From Arthrobacter sp. MYb229 (GTDB taxonomy: Bacteria > Actinomycetota > Actinomycetes > Actinomycetales > Micrococcaceae): 64,000 bases of DNA. Below the pieces are notes generated by a model. It worked only from the letters and a program-made list of their open reading frames with translations, was not told the origin of the DNA and searched no databases. Shown piece by piece: positions 33,810 through 41,437 of this stretch. The DNA lies in NCBI RefSeq assembly GCF_002975405.1, contig NZ_PCPS01000001.1:1178001-1242000 (forward strand), given 5' to 3'. Both the position numbers and the translations under genes were made by a program. The stretch's first letter is position 1. Each line of letters starts with the position of its first letter.

Positions 33810-35225
33810 CTAGGCGAACATGCTGGCAATCGCATAGAGCACCATGACCACGGCGAAACCGACGAGCGAGATCAGGGTCTGGCTCACGGTCCACACCCGC
33901 AAGGTGGTGGGAACGTCCATTTGGAAGAAGCGGGAGATCAGCCAGAAGCCCGAGTCGTTGACGTGGCTGGCAATGACCGAGCCGGCCGCCAGCGCAAGGA
34001 CCATCAACACTACCTGCAGCGCGCTGAGCGAGGCGTCGGCCAGCACCGCAGGCTGGACGATAGCAGCCGCGGTGGTCAAGGCAACGGTTGCCGAGCCCTG
34101 CGCCACGCGGACGACGGCGGCAATCAGGAAGGCCGCAACGATCAGCGGCAGTCCGACATTCTCCAGCGAGGACGCAATGGCGTCGCCGATTCCGCTGGCG
34201 CGCAGGACGCCACCGAACATGCCACCGGCACCGGTGATCAAGATGATCGAGCATACCGGGCCGAGCGCCGAATCGACGATCGTCTCGATCAGGGTCTTGT
34301 CCTTGCCCTTGCGGAAACCCAGCAGGTACATCCCGAGCAAGACGGTGATGATCAGCGCGACTGGAGTTTCACCCAGGAGCCGCAACCATTGAACCCAGGT
34401 TGCTTCCGGATCAACCACGCCTGCGGAACCGAGCATGTTCAGCCCGGTGTTCAGGAAGATCAAGCCCAGCGGGAGCAGCAGCAAGCTGAAAACGGTTCCG
34501 ACCGATGGGGAGGATTTGAAGTGGTTCTTGTCCTGGCCGTTGCCCAACGCGGCACCCAAGATATCGGGAACCGGGATGTCGAACTTGCGGCCGACGAACT
34601 TGGCGAAGAGGTGCCCGGCAATGTACCAGGCGGGAATCGCAACAACCAGACCCATGATCAGCACAAGACCCACGTTGGCGCCCAGCAGGCCGGAGGCTGC
34701 CACCGGACCCGGGTGCGGGGGTACGAAGATGTGCATGGCAGAGAATGCGGCCGCGGCGGGAATACCGTAGAACAGCAGCGATCCGCCGAGGCGGCGAGCC
34801 ACGGTGAAGATGATCGGCAGCATGACCACGAGGCCCGCGTCGAAGAAGATCGGGAAGCCGAACAGCAGCGAGGCGACGGAGAGCGCCAGCGGCGCACGGT
34901 CCTCGCCGAATTTATCGATCAGCCAATTCGTCAGCACCTCGGCGCCACCGCTGGTTTCGAGCATCCGGCCGAGCATTGCACCCAGACCCACGAGGAGGGC
35001 CACGCTGGCCAAGGTGCTTCCGAAGCCGCTGGTCATCGTGGAGATGATCGAACCTGCCGGAATACCGGCGGCAACGGCCGTAAGTAGGCTGGTCAGCACC
35101 AGCGCCACGAAGGCGTGGACGCGGAATCGGATAATGAGCAGCAGCAGCAACGCGACGGCCGCCACGGCTACTCCAAGGAGGCCTGGGGTTCCCAGCGTCC
35201 AGTTCATTTCGAGCTCAGATGTCAT
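33810..35225 (-). CDS. gntP: gluconate permease, GntP family
   Basis: A 471-residue gluconate:H+ symporter. Family blocks: SGFGSTLASVALLVGLGAMLGRMLETSGGAEVLT, LLFGFPIFFDAGLVVMLPIIFTVARR, AMHIFVPPHPGPVAASGLLGANVGLVLIMGL, ITGAGGMFGGVLRASGIG, VRVAQGSATVALTTAAAIVQP and NDSGFWLISRFF. About twelve to fourteen helices. Located 39 bases after gntK on the same strand, so uptake and phosphorylation of gluconate are co-expressed. Confidence 0.93.
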   Translation of the reverse strand: MTSELEMNWTLGTPGLLGVAVAAVALLLLLIIRFRVHAFVALVLTSLLTAVAAGIPAGSIISTMTSGFGSTLASVALLVGLGAMLGRMLETSGGAEVLTNWLIDKFGEDRAPLALSVASLLFGFPIFFDAGLVVMLPIIFTVARRLGGSLLFYGIPAAAAFSAMHIFVPPHPGPVAASGLLGANVGLVLIMGLVVAIPAWYIAGHLFAKFVGRKFDIPVPDILGAALGNGQDKNHFKSSPSVGTVFSLLLLPLGLIFLNTGLNMLGSAGVVDPEATWVQWLRLLGETPVALIITVLLGMYLLGFRKGKDKTLIETIVDSALGPVCSIILITGAGGMFGGVLRASGIGDAIASSLENVGLPLIVAAFLIAAVVRVAQGSATVALTTAAAIVQPAVLADASLSALQVVLMVLALAAGSVIASHVNDSGFWLISRFFQMDVPTTLRVWTVSQTLISLVGFAVVMVLYAIASMFA

Positions 35226-35264
35226 TGTCTTCCTTGATCAATGGAGGTTATTAGCGCTTCGGGT

Positions 35265-35780
35265 CTAGTGCTGGAGTTGGAGCTGCTGGAGCAGATCATT
35301 GACGATTTGCTCTGGAGTGTGTGCAATATCCCCGAGGAGCACATGCTCATCGCTGCCTGGTTCTTCAAGCGTAGCCAGCTGGCTGATCAACAGGGAGCTC
35401 GGCATGAACTCGTGTTCTCGCGCCGCCATGCGTTCGCCAATCAAGTCCTTGCCACCGGTGAGGTGAACAAAGAGTGTGCTCGGTTCGTGGGATCGAATCA
35501 GATCCCGATAAGCCCGCTTGAGTGCAGAACAAGCGATGACCACCGGTGCGCCTGCCGTACGGCTCGACGCCAAGGTGTTGCCGATGATCTGCAGCCATGG
35601 GGTGCGGTCTGCATCCTCGAGGGCAATTCCCGCGGCCATTTTGGCGCGATTTTCCTCCGGATGCAGCGCATCCCCATCGATGAATTCCTGCCCTAGGTGA
35701 GCGGCGAGAAGGGCTCCAATGGTGGATTTGCCGCTTCCTGAAACGCCCATCACGATGATGGGCAGGTTGTTCAATGTCAT
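35265..35780 (-). CDS. gntK: gluconokinase
   Basis: Phosphorylates gluconate to 6-phosphogluconate, the substrate of Gnd. The 171-residue protein has the P-loop IIVMGVSGSGKSTIG (residues 8-22), FIDGDALHPEENRAKMAAGIALEDADRTPWL (acceptor site typical of the GntK/IdnK group) and VVIACSALKRAYRDLIR. Ends LQQLQLQH. First gene of the gntK-gntP operon. The promoter region contains TATATCA-type half-sites in inverted order (around 35806-35837) which may bind the GntR-type regulator. Confidence 0.92.
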   Translation of the reverse strand: MTLNNLPIIVMGVSGSGKSTIGALLAAHLGQEFIDGDALHPEENRAKMAAGIALEDADRTPWLQIIGNTLASSRTAGAPVVIACSALKRAYRDLIRSHEPSTLFVHLTGGKDLIGERMAAREHEFMPSSLLISQLATLEEPGSDEHVLLGDIAHTPEQIVNDLLQQLQLQH

Positions 35781-36099
35781 TATTCACTCCGTCGTGCGCG
35801 AAACATATATCAGCTTTTATTGGCCTTGCTTGATATAAAAGCAGATTTAAACAGACTAGAAGCGCCACCCTCGCGTGTCAAGGAAAAAATCCCTCGAATC
35901 CGAGCTCCACAGAGTCCATGCATGTCAGCTCGCGGATCACCGCGAATACTCGTAAACCTTCATGCGGCGGTTGAGAGTTTTCCAAAAATTCTCTTAAAAA
36001 ATTGCCAAGGTCGTGGAACTCCTACTCAAAGACGGGTAGTGTCACCACCAAGTAGGTCAAACCCGACCACTTCTGATAGTTAGACCATTGGAGAGAACC
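35781..36099. other. divergent promoter region of gntK and the GlsB-like gene
   Basis: Near gntK an imperfect inverted repeat ATATATCAGC / GCTTGATATA (about 35804-35837) is a candidate operator. Towards the other gene, GGAACT (36015-36020) followed by TAGTGT 16 bases later recalls an ECF-sigma type promoter; this is weak. The middle is without recognised features. Confidence 0.4.
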
Positions 36100-36360
36100 A
36101 TGGGATTTATTGGATGGATAGTTCTGGGATTGATTGCCGGAGCTATCGCAAAAGCAATTTTGCCAGGCAAGCAAGGCGGCGGCTGGATCGCAACCTTGGT
36201 CCTCGGCGTGATCGGCGCGCTCGTTGGCGGATGGATTGGCAGCGCCATCTTCGGCAAAGGTGTCAACGAGTTCTTCTCGCTTTCAAGCTGGTTGCTCGCT
36301 ATCGGCGGTGCGCTCCTTGTCCTGGTCATCTGGGGCTTCATCACCAAGAAACGGGCTTGA
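36100..36360 (+). CDS. GlsB/YeaQ/YmgE family stress-response membrane protein
   Basis: An 86-residue protein with three membrane helices: MGFIGWIVLGLIAGAIAKAILPGKQGGGWIATLVLGVIGALVGGWIGSAIFG and WLLAIGGALLVLVIWGFI, ending in KKRA. The GxIAKxIxPGxxxGG block is the family signature (transglycosylase-associated family). Members are induced by osmotic or envelope stress in other bacteria; their molecular function is unknown. GGAGAG at 36090-36095 precedes the ATG. Confidence 0.88.
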   Translation: MGFIGWIVLGLIAGAIAKAILPGKQGGGWIATLVLGVIGALVGGWIGSAIFGKGVNEFFSLSSWLLAIGGALLVLVIWGFITKKRA

Positions 36361-36398
36361 TCAGCTCCCGAGGCGCCTACTCCTCGGGCTTAAGGTCT

Positions 36399-36442
36399 CA
36401 AGGGGCCCGGAAATCGACATTAATCGATTTCCGGGCCCCTTG
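36399..36442 (+). terminator. 19-bp perfect terminator hairpin
   Basis: Arms 36399-36417 and 36424-36442 (CAAGGGGCCCGGAAATCGA) pair perfectly with loop CATTAA, 38 bases after the GlsB-like stop and before the convergent HNH remnant. Confidence 0.85.
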
Positions 36443-36505
36443 CCTTGCCATCCGCCGCTAAACCCGCCAGCGTAGTCGCGCGTCCGGCCTAGATGCCTTG
36501 CAGGT

Positions 36506-37016
36506 CTAGACCTTTCCGGCTCTCGACTTACCCTTCTTGCCCGTGTCCGCATGCTTGCATTTCGATCCCGGGTGAATGCTGCCCGCCGCGTATCTGATCT
36601 TGATGTTCTCCGGAATCTGCGGCATGGCAGCGACTTTTTTACCGGTTGGCTTGATCGGCTTTACCTTGGCAGCCTTTGGCTCCGGCAACTTCTCAGGACC
36701 TTTTTCATGGCATTCTTTTCGGCCTTGGTTACCGGCAAGGCGTATTTTTTCTTCACGCTGATCTGGGTGGCCACATATTGGCACCGGAAGGATTTATTTT
36801 TCGGCATCCACTCGGCCGCGTTCTTGCGCCTTTTTGGCGATTTGCCGACGCCGAGGAAGCCATCAGTTTCAACGGTTCGTTGGCTAACGTCTGCCGCTGC
36901 GGCTGGGGCAGTTTCTGGCCTCCGGAAATCCACGCATTCTTCAGTGCCGCCACATGATTAATGTCGACCGAAGCTACCGAGCCAATCGCGAGCACGGCTA
37001 GAAGACGGCGCAGCAT
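36506..37016 (-). pseudogene. decayed HNH endonuclease (DUF1524-type) gene with two frameshifts
   Basis: Three overlapping minus-strand frames join into one protein. Frame 1 gives VDINHVAALKNAWISGG...QRQTLANEPLKLMASSASANRQKG. Frame 2 gives NAAEWMPKNKSFRCQYVATQISVKKKYALPVTKAEKNAMKKVLRSC. Frame 3 gives PEPKAAKVKPIKPTGKK... with a tail PGSKCKHADTGKKGKS. The order equals the nuclease domain of secreted actinobacterial HNH proteins (DHVxAL, ANxPLNL, NRxKGD, AAEWxPxN, FRCxYV). One base is missing near 36826 (KGA-R should be KGDKNAAEW) and one near 36684 (SC-R should be SCPE). The usual first 100 or so residues, with signal peptide, are not found upstream. Hence non-functional unless these are sequence errors. 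Confidence 0.7.
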
Positions 37017-37321
37017 TTGCCTCTCCCATTTGCGCGAGTGAATGACGATGGTTGAGAGGTGATCGGGCTTGCTGATCGGCCACAGCAAGCTTTGACGGAA
37101 TCTTCAACCACATAGGTAGCTTAACCCGCCAATTCCCCGAGAGCGCTCCGGCACGAGGGCCGGAGGCAGAACCGAAATTGAGCGCCTTGAACGACGAATA
37201 CCTTTCGTTCACAGACACGTCATCGGTGCATTTGATGCCCAATAGTGTGGAAAACGAAGCTGCTGGTCTCACGTAGACTTCAAGCAACTAGGCACACGTC
37301 TTCGACTAGCTAAGGAACCGC
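37017..37321. other. intergenic region upstream of the HNH remnant and trhA
   Basis: No gene recognised. It should hold the missing N-terminal part of the HNH gene, but no frame there resembles it. The last bases carry the AAGGA ribosome binding site of the next gene (37311-37315). Confidence 0.35.
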
Positions 37322-38014
37322 ATGACAGGCAACTTCTCCGAAGCCAACGAGCCGACCCCGCCGAGGAAACGTCGGGAGCCGACCCCAGGAACCGAACGGA
37401 CCAGATGGCGCGGTGTCATTCATGCGTGGAGCACCCCGCTGGTCATCATCTTGGGCTTGCTCTTGGTGGTTCTCGCTCAGGGTGCGGCCGCGGAATGGTC
37501 TACCGCCGTATTTGTGCTCACCTCGATTACGCTGTTCGCGACATCGGCCATGTACCACCGGGGCAATTGGAGTCCGCAGACCATGGTCTGGTTCCGGCGC
37601 GCCGACCACGCGAATATTTTCCTGCTGATCGCCGGTACCTATACTCCGATTGCCATCCAGATCTTGGAGAGGCCGCAAGCCACGTTGACGCTGTCGATCA
37701 TCTGGGCCGGCGCCGTACTCGGGGTTCTGGTGAAGACCTTTTGGCCATCAGCACCACGCTGGTTCTCCGTAGCGCTCTATATCCTGCTCGGCTGGGGTGC
37801 GGTCATGGATATCCCCTCCTATTGGGCAGCGAGCCCTGCGGTTCTGCTGCTCATTCTGGCTGGCGGCTTGTTCTATACCGTGGGTGCGGTGTTCTACGCG
37901 ATGAAGCGACCGAACCCGATCCCTACGGTCTTCGGATTCCATGAACTATTCCATGCCTGCACGGTCTTGGCCTTCCTCTGCCACTGGACCGCGGTGCTGC
38001 TGGTAGTCCGCTAG
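37322..38014 (+). CDS. hemolysin III/TrhA (PAQR superfamily) membrane protein
   Basis: A 230-residue seven-helix protein of the YqfA/TrhA family. Signature residues: RGVIHAWSTPLVIILGLLL, TLFATSAMYHRGNWSP (SxxYH), RRADHANIFLLIAGTYTPI, WGAVMDI and the final FHELFHACTVLAFLCHW (HxxxH...H). These form the zinc site of the PAQR superfamily; TrhA acts in membrane energetics homeostasis in E. coli, while direct hemolysis is doubtful. AAGGA precedes the ATG. Single gene with its own terminator. Confidence 0.88.
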   Translation: MTGNFSEANEPTPPRKRREPTPGTERTRWRGVIHAWSTPLVIILGLLLVVLAQGAAAEWSTAVFVLTSITLFATSAMYHRGNWSPQTMVWFRRADHANIFLLIAGTYTPIAIQILERPQATLTLSIIWAGAVLGVLVKTFWPSAPRWFSVALYILLGWGAVMDIPSYWAASPAVLLLILAGGLFYTVGAVFYAMKRPNPIPTVFGFHELFHACTVLAFLCHWTAVLLVVR

Positions 38015-38028
38015 GGGCGCGCAACGAA

Positions 38029-38069
38029 AAACGGCTTCGATCTTCCACAAGGGAAGATCGAAGCCGTTT
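38029..38069 (+). terminator. 18-bp perfect bidirectional terminator
   Basis: AAACGGCTTCGATCTTCC (38029-38046) pairs with GGAAGATCGAAGCCGTTT (38052-38069), between convergent trhA-like and MHS transporter genes. Confidence 0.85.
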
Positions 38070-38091
38070 GGCTTGGGGCCGCGCCCGAGGG

Positions 38092-39369
38092 CTAGCGCAG
38101 CTTGTAGCGCAAGCGAATGAAGGCCAGGCCGATCAACGAAACCACGGCGATGGCCATGTAGTACAGGCTCGGCGCGTCCAAGGATCCGGTCACGCTGAGC
38201 AGCCAGGTCAGCACCAGCGGCGCGATTCCGCCGAGCAGGGTCACCCCGACGTTGTAGGTCACCGAGATGCCCGAACCGCGAATGGCTGCCGGGAACAGCG
38301 AAGAAATCAAGGCTGGCAACGGTCCGAAGTAGAAGGACATGATCACGCCAAGCAAGGCGATCACCAGGATCATCACCGGGATGCTCGGGTTGCTTGTCAT
38401 CAGCTTGAACAGCGGCCAGGCGAGCACCAGCGCGCCGACCGCAGCCCAGGTCATGACCTTTGCCGGACCCACCCGGTCAGCGAGGTGCCCGATCAATGGC
38501 ACGCTGATCAGCGTGATGGTGCCGGCGACAACTCCGCCGAGGAACGCGGCATCGGCTGGGATATTCAGATTCGTCACCGCGAAGGTCGGCATGTACAAGA
38601 TCATGTACACCGAGATCGTGGCCACGCCGATGGCCGCCGATCCGGCCAGGAGCCGCCCGTAGTGCTGGCTGAACAACTCTCCCAGCGGGGACTTGACCTT
38701 CTTGGTGGTGATGAACTCCTCGGTCTCTTCCAGGCGCGCACGAATATACAGTCCCACCGGACCGATGAGCAGGCCTACGAAGAACGGCACACGCCAGCCC
38801 CAGCTTTCCAAGGACTCCTGGGATAACTGGGTGGTCAGCACGTAGCCGAATCCGGAAGCCAAAAGCATCGAGACGCCCTGCGCGGCGACCTGCCACGAGG
38901 AGTAGAACGCCTTCTTGTGCGGCGCGCTTTCGATCAGGAATGCAGTGGCGGTGCCGAACTCGCCGCCGGCGGAGAAGCCCTGGATCATGCGTGAGAGCAG
39001 GATGATCAGCGCACCCCAGACCCCGACCATCGCATAGGTGGGAGCCACCGCCATGATCAGCGTTCCGACCATCATCAGCATCAAGGTGAGCGTCAGCGCC
39101 TTTTTCCGGCCCTTGCGGTCCGCATAGCTGCCGAGCACCATGCCGCCCAGCGGCCGGATGAGGTAGGAGATGGCGAAGGTCGCAAAGGTCAGGATCAGCG
39201 CGAAGCTCGCATTGGACTCCGGGTAGAACAGCTTGGCGATGGTGGTGGCGAAGGTGGCGTAGACAATGATGTCGAACCACTCAAGGGCGGCGCCAATGGA
39301 GGAGGAAATAACCGCCTTGCGGGCTACGGCCAGCTGCTGCGGGGTAGCTATCTGTTCGCTGGTGCTCAT
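38092..39369 (-). CDS. MHS-family MFS transporter (ProP/ShiA/citrate type)
   Basis: A 425-residue metabolite:H+ symporter: SSSIGAALEWFDIIVYATFATTIAKLFYP (typical MHS N-terminus), SYLIRPLGGMVLGSYADRKGRKKALTLTL (MFS motif A), SRMIQGFSAGGEFGTATAFLIE, WGWRVPFFVGLLIGPVGLYIRARLEETEEF, and NVGVTLLGGIAPLVLTWL. Substrates in the group include proline/betaine, shikimate, citrate and 2-oxoglutarate. Its ATG overlaps the stop of the argE-like gene by four bases (ATGA), so the transporter likely imports a substrate of that deacylase. Confidence 0.88.
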   Translation of the reverse strand: MSTSEQIATPQQLAVARKAVISSSIGAALEWFDIIVYATFATTIAKLFYPESNASFALILTFATFAISYLIRPLGGMVLGSYADRKGRKKALTLTLMLMMVGTLIMAVAPTYAMVGVWGALIILLSRMIQGFSAGGEFGTATAFLIESAPHKKAFYSSWQVAAQGVSMLLASGFGYVLTTQLSQESLESWGWRVPFFVGLLIGPVGLYIRARLEETEEFITTKKVKSPLGELFSQHYGRLLAGSAAIGVATISVYMILYMPTFAVTNLNIPADAAFLGGVVAGTITLISVPLIGHLADRVGPAKVMTWAAVGALVLAWPLFKLMTSNPSIPVMILVIALLGVIMSFYFGPLPALISSLFPAAIRGSGISVTYNVGVTLLGGIAPLVLTWLLSVTGSLDAPSLYYMAIAVVSLIGLAFIRLRYKLR

Positions 39370-40535
39370 GCGGACAGCTCTTCGGCCAGACGCAGAATGA
39401 AGTTCTCGCAGTCAACGAGCTGCTGCAGTTCGATGAACTCATCCGGGGCGTGCGCCTGCGCGATGTCGCCCGGGCCGCAGACGACGGTGGGGATTCCGGC
39501 GGCGGAGAACAGGCCGGCTTCGGTACCGTAGGTGACCTTTTCGTCGGTGGCGATCGCACCGCAGGCGGCGCTGAGGCCAACGATCTCGGCGTCCTGGACG
39601 GTTTCCAGTCCCGGGGCGCCGGCAATCTGCTCGAACTCCACCGAACCTGCCGAGTTGACCTGTTGCATCTGCGCTTCGAGCTCGCTTGCGTAGTCGCGGA
39701 AACGCTGAATCAGCGCTGCGCGATCCACGACCGCCAGCGAACGGAATTCAAAGTGCACCACGCATAGCGAAGGGATCGTGTTCACCGCGATGCCCCCGTC
39801 GATGCGGTTCACGTTCATGGTGGTGGTCGGCTCGATGAAGGCGGCATCCGACGGGCCGTCGGTGCGCAGTTCCTTGGAGACCTCTTCGACGAAGCTGGCG
39901 AAGCGCAGCGCGTAGGAGATCGCATTCAGGCCCTCGCCTGGCAGCGAGGAGTGCGCCGCGACGCCGTTGAACGCCACTCGGAAAACGTTCATGGACTTGT
40001 GCCCGCGAATGGCGCGCATGCTGCTCGGCTCCCCCACGATCGCTCCGCGCGGGGCGAGTTCCTGGCGGGTGATCTCCTCCACCAGGCTGACCGCACCCAC
40101 GCAGCCGACCTCCTCGTCATAGGACAAGGCCAGGTGGATCGGCTCGGCTAGCTTCGCGGCCGTCAGCTCGGGAAGCTTGGCCAGGATGACGCCGATGAAA
40201 CCCTTCATATCGCAGGTGCCCCGGCCGTAGAGCTTGCCGTCGCGGACCTGGGCGCTGAATGGTTCGCTGGACCAGTCCTGCCCGTCGACCGGGACCACGT
40301 CGGTGTGTCCGGACAGCACGATGCCTCCGGAACGCGATCCGTCGGCCGCCGGGATGGTGGCCAGCAGGTTCGCCTTGCTGCCATCTTCGTTGTGGATGAG
40401 CTGCGAGCTGATGCCGGCCGCGTCGAGCTTGCCGACCACCAGGTCGATCAGTGGCAGGTTGCTGTCGCGGCTGGTGGTATCGAGGCTGATCAGTTCGTTG
40501 ATCTGCGCCATGGTCGCTTCGGCTGGTGAAGCCAT
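39366..40535 (-). CDS. argE: acetylornithine deacetylase-like M20 amidohydrolase
   Basis: A 389-residue M20A enzyme. Seen: LSGHTDVVPVDGQDWSSEPF (metal His/Asp and catalytic Asp), YGRGTCDMKGFIGVIL (bridging Asp), LSYDEEVGCVGA (catalytic Glu-Glu), the dimerisation domain with GVAAHSSLPGEGLNAI, and a late CGPGDIAQAHAPDEFIEL with the final metal His. This pattern is ArgE-like. Arginine genes are absent nearby, and the coupling with an MHS transporter suggests catabolic use of an imported N-acyl amino acid. GGGAG sets the ATG at 40535. Confidence 0.8.
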   Translation of the reverse strand: MASPAEATMAQINELISLDTTSRDSNLPLIDLVVGKLDAAGISSQLIHNEDGSKANLLATIPAADGSRSGGIVLSGHTDVVPVDGQDWSSEPFSAQVRDGKLYGRGTCDMKGFIGVILAKLPELTAAKLAEPIHLALSYDEEVGCVGAVSLVEEITRQELAPRGAIVGEPSSMRAIRGHKSMNVFRVAFNGVAAHSSLPGEGLNAISYALRFASFVEEVSKELRTDGPSDAAFIEPTTTMNVNRIDGGIAVNTIPSLCVVHFEFRSLAVVDRAALIQRFRDYASELEAQMQQVNSAGSVEFEQIAGAPGLETVQDAEIVGLSAACGAIATDEKVTYGTEAGLFSAAGIPTVVCGPGDIAQAHAPDEFIELQQLVDCENFILRLAEELSA

Positions 40536-40656
40536 AATGAACTCCCGGTCTTCGTGGTAACTACGATCTGCCAATGCTTTCACACCAAGTCACCGCCGCA
40601 AAGAAGATTTCAGACTATGGCCAACACCTAGCGGGCCGATGCCCCGCCAGGTGGCC

Positions 40657-41382
40657 TCAGTCCAGCCCTGCGCCGCGCAGGTAAGTGGTGACGAGTGTGG
40701 CGAAGACTTGGTCCTGATCCACGCTCGCCGGACCTTGGGCGAGCGACTCGGCCAGCAGCGGGTACTTGCCCGTCCCCAGGGCCCAGATCAGTGCTGCTGC
40801 GCCCTTCCCGTCGCCGTCGCCCGCCGGTTCGCCTTGTTCGTTCTGCACGAAGGCCGAGGTGATGGCGGTCAGCATGGCGATGGTTTGAAGTTTTGCGGCC
40901 CCGGTGAGCGCGGTGAATTGCAGCGCCGCCAATCCGCGCTCCAGATACGCCAGCGTGTGCGGCCCCAGCGCGCGCTTGGCCAGCAGCAGCGGCGCCACCC
41001 ACGGATGCCGGTGCATGATGTTCCGCCCCTGCCTGGCCAGGGCGAGCAGCTGCTCGCTGGCGCTACCGTCCAGGCCATTGAGCTCATAGCCGGAACTCAC
41101 CTGGTCGATCATGAGATCCACCAATTCCTCAACGGAGTCCACATAGCGATAGAGCGAGGCCGCGCCCGAACCTATTTCAGCGGCTACCCCGCGGATGGAG
41201 ACCGCGCCGATCCCCTCCCGGTCTGCCAGCTCCACGGCCGCCTGGGCAATCTTTTCGCGCGAGTGCTGGGGCTTCGGGCCGGTGCTGCGCCGGGCGCAGG
41301 CCCCAACGGTGGCCGGTTGCTTTTGCTTCACTACGGTGTTCCTCCCAATTGCGCCTTGGCTGGTGTAATCCCTTGCTTCCAT
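40657..41382 (-). CDS. TetR-family regulator of the glycosyltransferase
   Basis: A 241-residue TetR protein with HTH AAVELADREGIGAVSIRGVAAEIGSGAASLYRYVDSVEELVDLMID and a TetR_C_1-like ligand domain (HPWVAPLLLAKRALGPHTLAYLERGLAAL). Divergent from the glycosyltransferase, with a perfect 13-bp-arm dyad between them. On its strand TTGCGA-N18-TATATA ends five bases before the ATG, so the transcript may be leaderless and the dyad overlaps its promoter. The TetR plus glycosyltransferase pairing suggests inducible drug inactivation. Confidence 0.85.
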   Translation of the reverse strand: MEARDYTSQGAIGRNTVVKQKQPATVGACARRSTGPKPQHSREKIAQAAVELADREGIGAVSIRGVAAEIGSGAASLYRYVDSVEELVDLMIDQVSSGYELNGLDGSASEQLLALARQGRNIMHRHPWVAPLLLAKRALGPHTLAYLERGLAALQFTALTGAAKLQTIAMLTAITSAFVQNEQGEPAGDGDGKGAAALIWALGTGKYPLLAESLAQGPASVDQDQVFATLVTTYLRGAGLD

Positions 41383-41391
41383 TTGACTATA

Positions 41392-41424
41392 TACTTAATT
41401 GCGAACGATGATCGCAATTAAGTA
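41392..41424 (+). promoter_or_regulatory. 33-bp perfect dyad, TetR operator
   Basis: TACTTAATTGCGA (41392-41404) and TCGCAATTAAGTA (41412-41424) are exact inverted copies with a 7-base spacer. It lies in the divergent promoter and just before the GAGGGAG ribosome binding site (41427-41433) of the glycosyltransferase. Confidence 0.85.
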
Positions 41425-41437
41425 TCGAGGGAGAAAA

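Noticed and set aside
33753-35087. A 444-codon plus-strand frame
   Set aside because: Antisense to gntP, with hydrophilic low-complexity sequence as expected opposite membrane helices.
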